The position numbers were made by a program, and so were the translations under genes. 64,000 nucleotides of DNA from Legionella sp. MW5194 (GTDB lineage: Bacteria > Pseudomonadota > Gammaproteobacteria > Legionellales > Legionellaceae): positions 992,001-1,056,000 of the forward strand of contig NZ_CP045732.1 in assembly GCF_016864235.1 (NCBI RefSeq), read 5' to 3'. Positions 27,659 through 36,595 of this stretch are shown in pieces. Below the pieces are notes generated by a model, which was not told the origin of the DNA, made no database searches, and saw only the letters and a list, made by a program, of their open reading frames with translations. Position 1 is the first letter of the stretch. Every line of letters begins with the position of its first letter.

Positions 27659-27678
27659 AGGCTTAAGAGAATATTAAA
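27659..27678 (-). promoter_or_regulatory. Candidate PmrA box upstream of the coiled-coil gene
   Basis: Read on the minus strand: TTTAATATT, two bases, then CTTAAGCCT. The remembered Legionella PmrA consensus is a tandem cTTAATatT repeat with two-base spacing; the first half matches at eight of nine positions and the second at CTTAA plus the final T. A TATGAC that could be a -10 lies 13 bases downstream, about the expected spacing. The gene start is 56 bases past the box. Confidence 0.4.
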
Positions 27679-27746
27679 GAAATGTATCAATATTGTAAAG
27701 TAAGGGCTCAATGCAGTAAGAGCAGTCCTTTAGGAAAGGCTTGGCA

Positions 27747-29153
27747 TTAGGCATGCTTTTTCTGTAAGTAATGTCGTCGCAGGTACAGGAAAAACGCCGG
27801 AATGATCATGATTACAATGCCGCAGGCAAACACCAGACGGTAATGGCTGGCATCGCCCATGTCCATGTTGCTTTCCGGTGGAATAAACCCAATGATTAAA
27901 GTAATGACACAGCCGGTTAGCCCCAACAGACAGGTCAGGTAATAACCAAAACGACCGAGGGGTATTTTAAAGGGGCGGGGTTTGTCGGCAAATTTGCTTT
28001 TCAGCCGAAACGCAGCGATAAACATCAACACGTACATCAGAATGTAGAGTTCCGTGCTTAAAGCAGTAAACAGCCAGTAAATGGCATTAATGGTAGGGAA
28101 CAGAAGGAAGCCGCCGCAAAGCAGGGTGACTAATACCGCCTGCAGAATCAGGATGCGGGAGGCGACGCCATGGCGGTTTAATCGGTAGAGCCAGTGCGGT
28201 AAAAAGCCATTGTCGGCCGCCAGCAGCATGCCCTTGGCCGGTGAAATAATCCAGTTGACCATGCTGCCTAAACTACCCAACAGCAATAACCCGACAACAA
28301 CCGGCATCAGCGCACTTAAATGGTAGGCTTCAAAAAAATTGGTGAACGCCTGCATGACGCCATCCACGAGATTAATGTCTTTTTGTGGTAATACAAAGGC
28401 GATGGCCAATGACCCGAAAATCATGGTTGTTAAAATCAACAGCACCGAAAAAAACATGGCGCGTGGGAAATTTTTTTGCGGGTCGCGCACATTGCGTACA
28501 TGAACGGCAGCCAGCTCCATACCAAGAAACGAGGTCATGATCGCGGTGAGTGAGACCCAGGATTGCGTGTCTTTCCAATGCGGAATCAAATGGGAAAAGC
28601 TCAAGTCGATGGCGAGAGGGTGGCCTTTGATTAACCAGATGAAGGCCAGAAATATAATAAGTCCCATGGGGAGAATCATGCCAAAAATGGCACAGACACT
28701 GGCAAAGGCGGCGGAAGCGCGAATGCCGGTTAAGCCGAGAAGGGTTAACGACCAGAAAATGATAAGAATCACGCTGATAAGGTAAAGTTTATGTTCAGCG
28801 AGTGCCGGATTGATCAGATAGGCCAGCGTACCTGCGATAAACGAGAGGATGGTCGGGTACCAGACCATGGTATTAATCCATTGCAACCAAATGGTAAAAA
28901 AAGCGACGTTTTCTCCAAACGCATGGCGAACCCAACTGTAGATACCGCCTTCTTCATCAGACCAGGTCGAAGACAATTCCGCAGCAACGAGTGCCACAGG
29001 AATTAAAAAAACGATGGCTGAGAAAATAAAAAAGAAAATGAGGGAGGAGCCAAACAAGGCGGTGCCTGGTAAATTCCTGATGCTGTCAATGGCGCCGGTG
29101 ATCAGTAGAACCAAAGCAAAGGTTGATATTTTTTGTGTAGACCAGGATTTCAT
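27747..29153 (-). CDS. APC-superfamily amino-acid permease/antiporter (GadC-like)
   Basis: About 468 residues from ATG 29153 (MKSWSTQK); an earlier ATG at 29192 adds 13 residues and neither has a good ribosome site. Twelve hydrophobic segments, beginning FALVLLITGAIDSIRNLP, with EEGGIYSWVRHAFGE and GMELAAVHVRNVRDPQKNFPRA, place it in the glutamate:GABA antiporter branch of the APC family. Legionella relies on amino acids for carbon, and such carriers are numerous in the genus. Substrate cannot be read. Single-gene unit on the minus strand. Confidence 0.85.
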   Translation of the reverse strand: MKSWSTQKISTFALVLLITGAIDSIRNLPGTALFGSSLIFFFIFSAIVFLIPVALVAAELSSTWSDEEGGIYSWVRHAFGENVAFFTIWLQWINTMVWYPTILSFIAGTLAYLINPALAEHKLYLISVILIIFWSLTLLGLTGIRASAAFASVCAIFGMILPMGLIIFLAFIWLIKGHPLAIDLSFSHLIPHWKDTQSWVSLTAIMTSFLGMELAAVHVRNVRDPQKNFPRAMFFSVLLILTTMIFGSLAIAFVLPQKDINLVDGVMQAFTNFFEAYHLSALMPVVVGLLLLGSLGSMVNWIISPAKGMLLAADNGFLPHWLYRLNRHGVASRILILQAVLVTLLCGGFLLFPTINAIYWLFTALSTELYILMYVLMFIAAFRLKSKFADKPRPFKIPLGRFGYYLTCLLGLTGCVITLIIGFIPPESNMDMGDASHYRLVFACGIVIMIIPAFFLYLRRHYLQKKHA

Positions 29154-29316
29154 AGGCGCGGCAGATTGCAGAATTGTCAAAAAGGTAAGCATTATAGAGG
29201 CGCAAGCCGCCTAAGAAAAGCCTTTTATGTATTCCTCTGATTCGCTGTATTGTAAAACCTTGTCAGATCCATGGCATTGCGGTTAAATAAAGAGTCATTT
29301 TAATAAGGAGTACACC

Positions 29317-29724
29317 ATGGGCTGGACTTTTTTTAATCAACAACACCGCGTCAATGCGATTGCGCAAGGGGTTAATGTTGCTGTTGGCATTTTGGCCGTC
29401 GTGGATTACATCACTAACCCGGAAGCGAACACCGCAATCTATGGTGCCAGCCTTCTGTTGAATCTGGCCACAGGCGTTGCTCTCAGTAGTGAGTATGGGT
29501 TGGGTCAATTCGCCAGCATGATAGGTAATGTGGCTTACGCTGGACTGGTTTTTGGTCAAGCTGTGAGCAATTGCAATGACGTCAGCGGCTCAACACTCCT
29601 CATGGAAGGGGTTGCCATGGGTACTAATCTGGCAGCGACCTTCTACAGTGCCGGAACGCATCATGCGAAAAACACCTCTCAGAAAGAAGCATCGCCTTCT
29701 CCCTCCATTGCACAACCATCCTGA
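29317..29724 (+). CDS. Small hydrophobic protein, unknown
   Basis: 135 residues behind a strong ribosome site (AAGGAG 7-12 bases before the ATG). Three or four moderately hydrophobic, Gly/Ala-rich helices (about 15-30, 40-57, 64-82 and 94-110), no signal peptide, then a polar tail rich in Ser/Pro/Lys ending SIAQPS. I do not recognise it. It ends two bases from the convergent yjbQ stop. Either an inner-membrane protein or, given the genus, a small membrane-active exported protein; neither is shown. Confidence 0.6.
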   Translation: MGWTFFNQQHRVNAIAQGVNVAVGILAVVDYITNPEANTAIYGASLLLNLATGVALSSEYGLGQFASMIGNVAYAGLVFGQAVSNCNDVSGSTLLMEGVAMGTNLAATFYSAGTHHAKNTSQKEASPSPSIAQPS

Positions 29725-29725
29725 T

Positions 29726-30169
29726 TTATATACCGTGCACGGTGATGACTAATCGCCGTGCCGGTGCTTCGTTGCGATGTTCCGCCAGAAAAATACCCTG
29801 CCATTGCCCAAGCGTCAGCCGTCCTTCGCAGAGAGGGAGTGTGAGACTTGCACCCAACATAACATTTTTAATGTGCGCCGGCATGTCATCCTCGCCCTCC
29901 AGGGTGTGCCGATACAATTGATTGTTGTCTGGAACCAGGCGGTTTAAATGGGTTTCCAAATCCATCGGCACATCCGCGCAGGTGTTCTCGCTGATAGCAA
30001 GTGACGCGGAAGTGTGTTTAAGGAATAAATGGGCAAGGCCGGTATGAACGAACGGTGCATGCCGCAATTGCTCCTGAAGAGCCGGCGTAATTAAATGAAA
30101 TCCTCGCGATAAGGGGTTCAGTACCCATTCGGTTTGCCAGTAAATCGGCCGCTTTTCAGCCTTATCCAT
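29726..30169 (-). CDS. yjbQ: YjbQ/UPF0047 family protein
   Basis: About 147 residues from ATG 30169; a start four codons earlier (30181) is also possible. The family marker FLKHTSASLAISENTCADV is at about 45-65, LEGEDDMPAHIKN and LTLGQWQGIFLAEHR follow. UPF0047 proteins are annotated as secondary thiamine-phosphate synthase because of weak activity complementing thiE mutants; the true role is uncertain. It overlaps the end of bolA by eight bases and is its downstream operon partner. Confidence 0.88.
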   Translation of the reverse strand: MDKAEKRPIYWQTEWVLNPLSRGFHLITPALQEQLRHAPFVHTGLAHLFLKHTSASLAISENTCADVPMDLETHLNRLVPDNNQLYRHTLEGEDDMPAHIKNVMLGASLTLPLCEGRLTLGQWQGIFLAEHRNEAPARRLVITVHGI

Positions 30170-30479
30170 GACGATACCCATCGCGGCAAGCCGGTGAGTT
30201 CATGACCTTTCCTTCCTTCTCCTGCCATTCGGCTGGAGTATAAAGATGCAGGCTCAAGGCGTGCAATCCGGTTTGCAATTCGTCAGCGAGCAAACGGTTC
30301 AGCAAACGGTGGCGGGCAACCCGGTTTAATGAGGTAAACTGATCGCTGACAGCAATGACTTTAAAATGAGTTTCCGCACCTTCCGGCACATGGTGGCGGT
30401 GAGACTCATTCTCCACAGAAAGATGGACAGGAGCCAGTTGGCTCATCAAGAGGTCTTCGATGCGTTGCTTACGGGACAT
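30162..30479 (-). CDS. bolA: BolA-family protein
   Basis: 105 residues with the BolA core: IEDLLMSQLAPVHLSVENESHRHHVPEGAETHFKV and the later VARHRLLNRLLADEL. BolA proteins pair with monothiol glutaredoxins to handle 2Fe-2S clusters and influence morphology and stationary phase; the conserved histidine lies in the VARHR loop. The C-terminal extension after LHLYTPAEW is longer than in IbaG, fitting BolA proper. First gene of a unit with yjbQ. Confidence 0.92.
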   Translation of the reverse strand: MSRKQRIEDLLMSQLAPVHLSVENESHRHHVPEGAETHFKVIAVSDQFTSLNRVARHRLLNRLLADELQTGLHALSLHLYTPAEWQEKEGKVMNSPACRDGYRHG

Positions 30480-30799
30480 GGTCAGATGATTTACGGTTCA
30501 TAAGGTTAAAGTATACTCATTGCGTTGCCGTTTGTCATAGTTTTTGCCGATGACATGGAATAAAAGTCATTTTGTGACAATATTGGGCGTAAATTTAGCT
30601 ATTTTTGAATAAAACTACCTTCTTCGCCTTCTCATTATTGAGCAGCACGTCATCTCGCGTTATGCTTGTAAGTGCATGATTTGAGAGCGGTTATTGCTCA
30701 AGGCAAATGACAGGGTTGGGCATTATTGGTTTTTTGCTGGGAATGGCATTTATATTGCTCAGATAGTTCGTAAACGTTGTTTTATCGGAGGAGAGCAGC
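30480..30799. other. Intergenic region between bolA and the first pilin
   Basis: 320 bases without a gene. It holds the divergent bolA promoter region on the left and the sigma-54-like pilin promoter on the right (30744-30759). I see no tRNA, small ORF with a ribosome site, or terminator in it. Confidence 0.6.
30744..30759 (+). promoter_or_regulatory. Sigma-54 (RpoN) promoter for pilin 1
   Basis: TGGCATTTATATTGCT: GG and GC are separated by ten bases as required for the -24/-12 elements, and TGGCAT and TTGCT match consensus TGGCAC-N5-TTGCW in all but one or two positions. It lies about 40 bases before the pilin ATG, the usual arrangement for pilA/pilE genes. Confidence 0.75.
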
Positions 30800-31210
30800 A
30801 TGAAACAGAAGGGTTTTACACTGATTGAATTGATGATTGTGGTCGCGATTGTTGGTATTTTGGCAGCGATTGCAATTCCCGCTTACCAGGACTATACGAT
30901 TCGGGCGAGAGTAACGGAAGGTTTAAACCTTGCGGCTTCAGCCAAATTGGCAGTCTCTGAAACAGCCATTACCAATAACGCCTTACCCGCTACGCAGGCC
31001 GCAACAGGTTATGTCAGCCCTGCTGCAACACCGAACGTTACGTCCATTACGATTGGCGCTGGCGGCGTGGTGACCATTACCTACACGGCGGCAGCCGGCG
31101 GTGGTACGATTATCATGACCCCGACCCTGCAGGCGAACGGCGATGTCACCTGGGTATGCACCGGCGGTACATTATTGGCTAAATACCGTCCAGCCAGTTG
31201 CCGACCTTAA
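30800..31210 (+). CDS. Type IV pilin (PilE/PilA-type), copy 1
   Basis: 136-residue prepilin. The leader MKQKG is cleaved by PilD before Phe in [17 protein letters not shown], with Glu5 of the mature protein present. The globular part is Thr/Ala-rich, and two cysteines near the end (TWVCTGG and PASCRP) should form the C-terminal D-loop disulfide. Ribosome site GGAGGAG lies upstream. Followed by an intrinsic terminator, so it forms its own transcript. It differs from copy 2 at only three residues, although many codons differ. Confidence 0.94.
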   Translation: MKQKGFTLIELMIVVAIVGILAAIAIPAYQDYTIRARVTEGLNLAASAKLAVSETAITNNALPATQAATGYVSPAATPNVTSITIGAGGVVTITYTAAAGGGTIIMTPTLQANGDVTWVCTGGTLLAKYRPASCRP

Positions 31211-31224
31211 TCCGGCTTGACCTG

Positions 31225-31255
31225 AAAAAGACCACGGAAGTGGTCTTTTTTTTTT
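31225..31255 (+). terminator. Rho-independent terminator after pilin 1
   Basis: AAAGACCAC, loop GGAA, GTGGTCTTT, followed by a run of T to 31255. A strong intrinsic terminator 15 bases past the pilin stop. Confidence 0.88.
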
Positions 31256-31422
31256 GCCTTCAGAGAGGTTCTTTACGTTTCCTTCTGGTCAAATAATGAC
31301 CAGATGTGTCACCTGTGATCCTTCGCTTCCATTTTAATTTAAACCGGTTTAACAACGCTTAATGAACAAACGAAGCCCGATAATCCCTTATCCAAGCCTT
31401 ATCTGGCTTGATTTTTTACAGT

Positions 31423-31438
31423 TGGCATTGTTGATGCA
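31423..31438 (+). promoter_or_regulatory. Sigma-54-like promoter for pilin 2
   Basis: TGGCATTGTTGATGCA: GG and GC ten bases apart; the -12 box reads ATGCA where TTGCA would be consensus. It is 37 bases from the pilin 2 ATG, the same geometry as for pilin 1. Confidence 0.6.
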
Positions 31439-31474
31439 TGACAGGAAGTGTAACGAATCAAACGAGAGGTAGTT

Positions 31475-31885
31475 ATGAGACAGAAGGGTTTTACGCTGAT
31501 TGAATTAATGATTGTTGTCGCCATTGTCGGCATTCTGGCTGCAATCGCTATTCCAGCTTATCAGGATTACACCATTAGAGCGCGGGTGACGGAAGGCTTA
31601 AACCTGGCGGCGTCGGCCAAACTGGCTGTTTCTGAAACAGCCATTACCAATAACGCCTTACCCGCTACCCAGGCAGCAACGGGTTATGTTAGCCCGGCAG
31701 CTACGCCCAATGTCACCTCGATTGTGATTGGGGCAGGTGGTGTCATCACCATTACCTACACAGCAGCAGCCGGTGGCGGTACGATTATCATGACGCCAAC
31801 ATTGCAGGCCAACGGCGATGTCACCTGGGTGTGTACCGGAGGTACATTGTTAGCGAAATACCGTCCAGCCAGTTGCAGACCTTAA
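31475..31885 (+). CDS. Type IV pilin (PilE/PilA-type), copy 2
   Basis: 136-residue prepilin with leader MRQKG and the same [12 protein letters not shown]-terminus as copy 1. Compared with copy 1, only residue 2 (Arg for Lys) and two residues around [13 protein letters not shown] differ, while third codon positions differ often across the gene. C-terminal cysteines for the D-loop are conserved. It has its own sigma-54-like promoter and is followed by a perfect hairpin. Either copy could be the major pilin. Confidence 0.94.
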   Translation: MRQKGFTLIELMIVVAIVGILAAIAIPAYQDYTIRARVTEGLNLAASAKLAVSETAITNNALPATQAATGYVSPAATPNVTSIVIGAGGVITITYTAAAGGGTIIMTPTLQANGDVTWVCTGGTLLAKYRPASCRP

Positions 31886-31894
31886 TTTCACCAT

Positions 31895-31920
31895 TCAGGC
31901 GAGGTTTAATCCTCGCCTGA
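31895..31920. terminator. Hairpin between pilin 2 and pilin 3
   Basis: Ten-base perfect stem TCAGGCGAGG / CCTCGCCTGA with loop TTTAAT, starting nine bases after the pilin 2 stop. No T-run follows, so it may attenuate or protect the 3' end rather than fully terminate. Confidence 0.55.
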
Positions 31921-31996
31921 CCACGAAGTCAGAGTCAATCAATAGCTGACGGGCCCACTAAACTAACCGGTTTCAGAGGGCTTAAGGAGTACCAGC

Positions 31997-32407
31997 ATGA
32001 ATGGAAAAGGCTTTACATTGATTGAACTTATGATTGTTGTGGCTATTGTGGGAATTCTCGCAGCAGTCGCCATTCCCGTTTATCAGGATTATTCTATCCG
32101 GGCCCGCGTGGCCGAAGGCCTTACCATGGCGGCTCCCGCCAAATTGGCGGTCAGTGAAACAACCATTGACACCAGTGCTTTACCCGCTAACCAGGCAGCC
32201 ACGGGTTATATTAGTCCCGCCGCCTCGGTTAACGTGTCTTCGATTGTTATTGCCGCGGCCGGTGTAATCACCATTACGTATACCCCAGTGGCTGGGGGAG
32301 GGACCATTGTGTTAACACCAACTCTGCAAGCGAATAATGACGTGGCCTGGGACTGTCGCGGCGGCACGCTGGCGGCTAAATACCGCCCGGTAAGTTGCGT
32401 GCCCTAG
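31997..32407 (+). CDS. Type IV pilin (PilE/PilA-type), divergent copy 3
   Basis: 136-residue prepilin, leader MNGKG then [19 protein letters not shown]. Same length and cysteine pair (AWDCRGG and PVSCVP) as copies 1 and 2, but with many replacements in the globular part (for example [23 protein letters not shown]). AAGGAG precedes the ATG. No sigma-54-like box lies in the 111 bases before it, so it is either a read-through product from copy 2 or has another promoter. A minor pilin or antigenic variant is possible. Confidence 0.92.
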   Translation: MNGKGFTLIELMIVVAIVGILAAVAIPVYQDYSIRARVAEGLTMAAPAKLAVSETTIDTSALPANQAATGYISPAASVNVSSIVIAAAGVITITYTPVAGGGTIVLTPTLQANNDVAWDCRGGTLAAKYRPVSCVP

Positions 32408-32435
32408 CGTTGGCCTTGTGGACAGTGCATCCTGC

Positions 32436-33671
32436 TTACAGCTTCTGCTCGACTAATACATTCTTAAGACGGACATAATCGGGCAGGCCATCCTTATAGG
32501 GGGGATAAGCTTCACCCTGAATCAATGGTCGCAGGTAACGACGGCAGGTTTCTGTGATGCCCAAGCCATCCTCGGCAATGAAATCAGACGGCATGGCTTT
32601 TTCCTGATTGGCGACCTGAGCTAGCGGTACGTGATCGATGGACCAGCGGTACGGCCAATCCTGTTCCCGCTTAATGATGGGCATGATGGCATTGTGGCCA
32701 GTTAAAGCCAGTTCAACGGCCGCTTTGCCTAGCGCATAAGCCTGTTCGAGGTCCACTTGCGAAGCAACATGACGGGCCGCGCGCTGCAGGTAATCAGCTA
32801 CCGCCCAATGGTATTTATACCCTAATTCCTTTTTAACCAGTTGGGCAATCACCGGGGCTACGCCACCTAATTGGGCGTGACCAAACGCATCGCGCAGACC
32901 GGCGTCGCTTAAGAATTGCCCTTGATCATTGCGGATGCCTTCCGAGACGACCACCACGCAATAACCGTATTGTTTGACGCTTTGATCGACTTTGGTTAAA
33001 AAACGTGAGGGTTGGAAGGTGATTTCCGGTAAAAGAATCACATGAGGCGGTTCGCCTTCTGCCTCTGAGGCCAGCCCGCTGGCTGCGGCAATCCAGCCGG
33101 CATGACGCCCCATGACCTCAAGAATGAAAACCTTGGTCGATGAGGCGGCCATGGATGCCACATCAAAACCGGCTTCGCGGGTCGAAATGGCAATGTATTT
33201 GGCAACGGAACCAAATCCGGGGCAGGTATCGGTAAAAGGTAAATCATTGTCCACGGTTTTAGGAATACCAATGCAGGTAATGGGGTACCCGGTCTTGCTG
33301 CCCAATTGCGCAATTTTATTGGCGGTATCCTGTGAATCGCCGCCGCCGTTATAAAAGAAATAGCCAATGTCGTGGGCTTTGAAAACCTCAATAAGGCGTG
33401 CGTATTCTGCTCCGTCGTCTTTCAATTTATAACGGCAGGAGCCAAACGCGCCCGACGGTGTGTGCATCAGGCGGGCGATGTCCGCATCGCTTTCCAGTGA
33501 CGTATCGATGAGTAATTCATCCAGTGCGCCAAGGATGCCGTTCTTGGCCGCATAGAGTTTGCCAATGCGGTCGGGGTGTTGGCGTGCCGTTTGAATAACG
33601 CCGCAGGCAGACGCGTTAATGACTGCGGTGACGCCGCCTGACTGGGCATAAATTGCATTTTTAACAGACAT
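32436..33671 (-). CDS. pfp: Pyrophosphate-dependent 6-phosphofructokinase
   Basis: 411 residues, opening AIYAQSGGVTAVINAS. The phosphoryl-donor loop reads NGGGDSQDT, and the catalytic GIPKTVDNDL has Lys in place of the Gly seen in ATP enzymes; both features indicate pyrophosphate as donor. It makes the reaction fructose-6-phosphate to fructose-1,6-bisphosphate reversible in the cytoplasm, so it can serve both glycolysis and gluconeogenesis. It sits 23 bases after letS on the same strand and may be co-transcribed with it. Confidence 0.9.
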   Translation of the reverse strand: MSVKNAIYAQSGGVTAVINASACGVIQTARQHPDRIGKLYAAKNGILGALDELLIDTSLESDADIARLMHTPSGAFGSCRYKLKDDGAEYARLIEVFKAHDIGYFFYNGGGDSQDTANKIAQLGSKTGYPITCIGIPKTVDNDLPFTDTCPGFGSVAKYIAISTREAGFDVASMAASSTKVFILEVMGRHAGWIAAASGLASEAEGEPPHVILLPEITFQPSRFLTKVDQSVKQYGYCVVVVSEGIRNDQGQFLSDAGLRDAFGHAQLGGVAPVIAQLVKKELGYKYHWAVADYLQRAARHVASQVDLEQAYALGKAAVELALTGHNAIMPIIKREQDWPYRWSIDHVPLAQVANQEKAMPSDFIAEDGLGITETCRRYLRPLIQGEAYPPYKDGLPDYVRLKNVLVEQKL

Positions 33672-33694
33672 GATTTCTCCAGCTTGCTGTTCAG

Positions 33695-36445
33695 TTACTC
33701 GCCAAAATTCGAGGAACTGATTTGGTAAATGTTTTCAAATTCATCGAGGACTTCATCGATGCTTTGAATCAGTTGGGCAAAAACGGTTTCCAGTTCATTC
33801 ACATGCTTGGCCTTTAAGGCATGTGTCTCCAGGCGGGTTACCTGGGTCTGCAAATTGGGAACCCCGCAAAAGCAGCAGGCGCCGTGCAGTTTGTGTGCCG
33901 CTGTGGCTAAGCCCTTGACGTTTTTATCATGGTATAACTGAATAAATTCTTTGCGGTTTTCGCGCAGCTCTTCCACAAAGCGACCTAAAAACTCTTTCGC
34001 CAGCGCCTGATTGCCGGATACCTTCTGCACACAAAGCGCCCAATCAATGGCCGTTGGTTTGCTGCGTCTTAAAATGGAAAGCAGGGCTGACAGTAATTCC
34101 TTTTCCTCAATCGGTTTTTGCAGGTACAGATCAATGCCGGCTTTTTTGAGTTTCTCTTCGCTCATCGTGGACTCATCGGCACTGATCACCACAATGGGGG
34201 TGGCAATGTTGAGCGACGATTGCTGACGTATGCGTTTGGCGGCGTCTAATCCACCAAGCTTTGGCATTTGCCAGTCAAGCAGGATAATCTGGTAATGTTT
34301 TTCGCAAGAGGCCAAAACCGCCTCTTCGCCATCGTTCACGGTTTCAACGTTGGCGAGTTCGTTTAGAAAGGAATGAAGCAGCATGCGGTTAACCGGATTG
34401 TCTTCCGCAATCAGGATATCAGGATGGGAGAGCCGCAATTGCCCCCGCAGATTCTCCAACTCATGGTTAACTGCGGCAGGGGCAGGTTGAGACGGATTAA
34501 TCAGGGTTTCGATGGTGTCATGGAGTTTCTGGATGCTGATGGGTCTGAACAGGAAGCCGCGGGCGCCGAGTCGTTGCGGTTCATGAATAATGGATTTGGA
34601 AATTAAAATGGAGGCTTTGGAGTACTTGCGCAGAATACCCGCGATTTTCTCTTCAGAGTCTTCATCGACATTGACAAAAGCAAGGGCGCAATCATCCCGT
34701 GTAGCCAACGCCTTGTCCAGGTCGGAAAGGCTCGCGACCGGCACGCATTGAATGCCGCAATAGACAAGGCCGTTGCACATGGCTTCCAGATGCAGGGGAT
34801 TGTCGTCATAACAGATGGCCTTGATGTTCTCAAACCGATGCGCCTGGTGTTTCTCGCTTTCATAGGCGGTTAATTTCTCAAGGCGTATGCGCACAGCGAA
34901 GGTTGATCCTTTGTGCAGTTCACTGGTTAAGGTAATACGGCCTTTCATTTCTTCGGCGAGTTTTTTGCAAATGACAAGTCCCAGGCCCGAACCGCCAAAG
35001 CGGCGGGTGATCGTGGTATCCGCCTGATTAAACGCATTGAACAGTTTGGTCTGATCATCGCTGGAAATGCCCATGCCAGTATCAATGACGGAGAGACAGA
35101 ACAGGTAGTCTTTTTCGGTTTCCTGTTCAATGCAGGTTTTCACCAGAACATAACCGCGGTCGGTGAATTTAACGGCATTGGTAACGAGGTTCGTCAGGAT
35201 CTGCTTGATGCGTATGGGATCGCCGAGCACGGTTTTCGGTACATTCACTTCCGTGGACGGAATCAAATCAATGCCTTTTTTATGGGCATTGGGTGCGGCC
35301 AAGGTCAATACCTCATCGACGCAGGCACGAAGATCAAGGGGGATGCAGTCGAGGCTTAATTTCCCGGCATCCATTTTGGAGTAATCGAGGATGTCATTGA
35401 TGATTGTCAGCAAATCCTGGGCGGATGACTTGATGGTTTTGACATAATCCAGCTGCAGAGGATCAAGCTTGCTTTCCAGAAGGACGTTGGTGAAGCCGAT
35501 AACGCCGTTCATGGGGGTGCGTATTTCATGGCTCATGTTGGCAATGAATTCCGATTTCTGGCGACTTTTCTCTTCGGTTTTTTTCTTTTCAAGGGACAAT
35601 TCGATGTTTTTCTCTTCAAGCAATTCAAGGCTTTGTTGTAAATCTTCGGTGGCTACTTCAATGTGATGGTTTAAGTCTCTGACTGTGTTGAGGTATTGCT
35701 GCTGTAAATGCGCGCAGCCGCGCTCGATAATGCCCAGTTCGCCAGGGCTGGTGACTGAAATATGGGTTTCGAATTCATTACTTAAAATCTGCTTCATGCT
35801 GCGGCGCAGGCGGGCTAAGGGCAGGTAAATGCGTTTGGAAAGGAAATAATGAATGCTTAAGCTTAATAGCAAACCCAACAGGATGATAAAAATGGTGACG
35901 ATGTACATTTGATACTGTTTAATCACGGACGATTGCGTGTCGATGTCTATTGACAGCCAGCCTAAAATGTCATCCGGCTCCAGATTGGCTCGTTCCAGCG
36001 CCGACTGAAACACGCTTGCAGAATATAGATTGTGTTTGGGGATGGTAATCGGGGCTAAAAAATTAATTTCGTAAGGTTCAATCTGTTTGCTTTCGATGTA
36101 ATCGCCAGTGTATTGCAGGGGTTTAAAGGGTTTTTTAATCAGATGCTTGCCGCCGCGATAGGCAATGAGCTGGCCGTCGGCGCTGTAGAACGCGAGTGCA
36201 ATGATTTCAGGATTGACTGTTGAGGCATCCACCAGCGCCTGCAGGACACGGCGGTCGTTGCGCATCATGGCCAACTGCGCGGCAGGAAGCAATTGGCGTA
36301 TGTAGGCTTCGCCAAGCCGGGACATGTGCTGGTTTAAATCTTTATTGAATTCGCCGTTGAAGAACACCGCAAATAACAACGCGACCAGCAGGACTGGAAT
36401 CAGGGTCGTGAGGCGCAGTTGGTATTTAATGCCGAGTTCTTTCAT
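33695..36445 (-). CDS. letS: Hybrid sensor kinase LetS (BarA/GacS family)
   Basis: 916-residue tripartite histidine kinase controlling the Legionella transmission switch through LetA, RsmY/Z and CsrA. Visible order: TM1 (about 12-30), periplasmic sensor to about 178, TM2 (182-203), HAMP, coiled coil, HisKA with His306 in NMSHEIRTPMNG, ATPase with NLVTNAVKF, DTGMGI and GGSGLGL, a degenerate receiver (540-650), a true receiver with Asp724 in LLDWQMPKLGG and Lys777, then Hpt with His851 in AAHKLHGACCFCG. Domain set and size match BarA/LetS. The gene before it in reverse is gltX, divergent. LetA is not in the window. Confidence 0.94.
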   Translation of the reverse strand: MKELGIKYQLRLTTLIPVLLVALLFAVFFNGEFNKDLNQHMSRLGEAYIRQLLPAAQLAMMRNDRRVLQALVDASTVNPEIIALAFYSADGQLIAYRGGKHLIKKPFKPLQYTGDYIESKQIEPYEINFLAPITIPKHNLYSASVFQSALERANLEPDDILGWLSIDIDTQSSVIKQYQMYIVTIFIILLGLLLSLSIHYFLSKRIYLPLARLRRSMKQILSNEFETHISVTSPGELGIIERGCAHLQQQYLNTVRDLNHHIEVATEDLQQSLELLEEKNIELSLEKKKTEEKSRQKSEFIANMSHEIRTPMNGVIGFTNVLLESKLDPLQLDYVKTIKSSAQDLLTIINDILDYSKMDAGKLSLDCIPLDLRACVDEVLTLAAPNAHKKGIDLIPSTEVNVPKTVLGDPIRIKQILTNLVTNAVKFTDRGYVLVKTCIEQETEKDYLFCLSVIDTGMGISSDDQTKLFNAFNQADTTITRRFGGSGLGLVICKKLAEEMKGRITLTSELHKGSTFAVRIRLEKLTAYESEKHQAHRFENIKAICYDDNPLHLEAMCNGLVYCGIQCVPVASLSDLDKALATRDDCALAFVNVDEDSEEKIAGILRKYSKASILISKSIIHEPQRLGARGFLFRPISIQKLHDTIETLINPSQPAPAAVNHELENLRGQLRLSHPDILIAEDNPVNRMLLHSFLNELANVETVNDGEEAVLASCEKHYQIILLDWQMPKLGGLDAAKRIRQQSSLNIATPIVVISADESTMSEEKLKKAGIDLYLQKPIEEKELLSALLSILRRSKPTAIDWALCVQKVSGNQALAKEFLGRFVEELRENRKEFIQLYHDKNVKGLATAAHKLHGACCFCGVPNLQTQVTRLETHALKAKHVNELETVFAQLIQSIDEVLDEFENIYQISSSNFGE

Positions 36446-36595
36446 TACCTGCCTCTTGCGGCCTGATCAACAAGTCTCTTGTTGAGCAATTTTTCATTGA
36501 ATTGCCAAAAAAAGAAACGCATTCGGTTACTTTCCGTTGCCTTTAAAGTCGGCTATTATAGCCCGATTATTTTACTGCTTACAACGGAGAACCGG

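Noticed and set aside
30800-31885. Pilin copies 1 and 2 as a sequence assembly duplication
   Set aside because: Many synonymous differences and different flanks show they are real separate genes.
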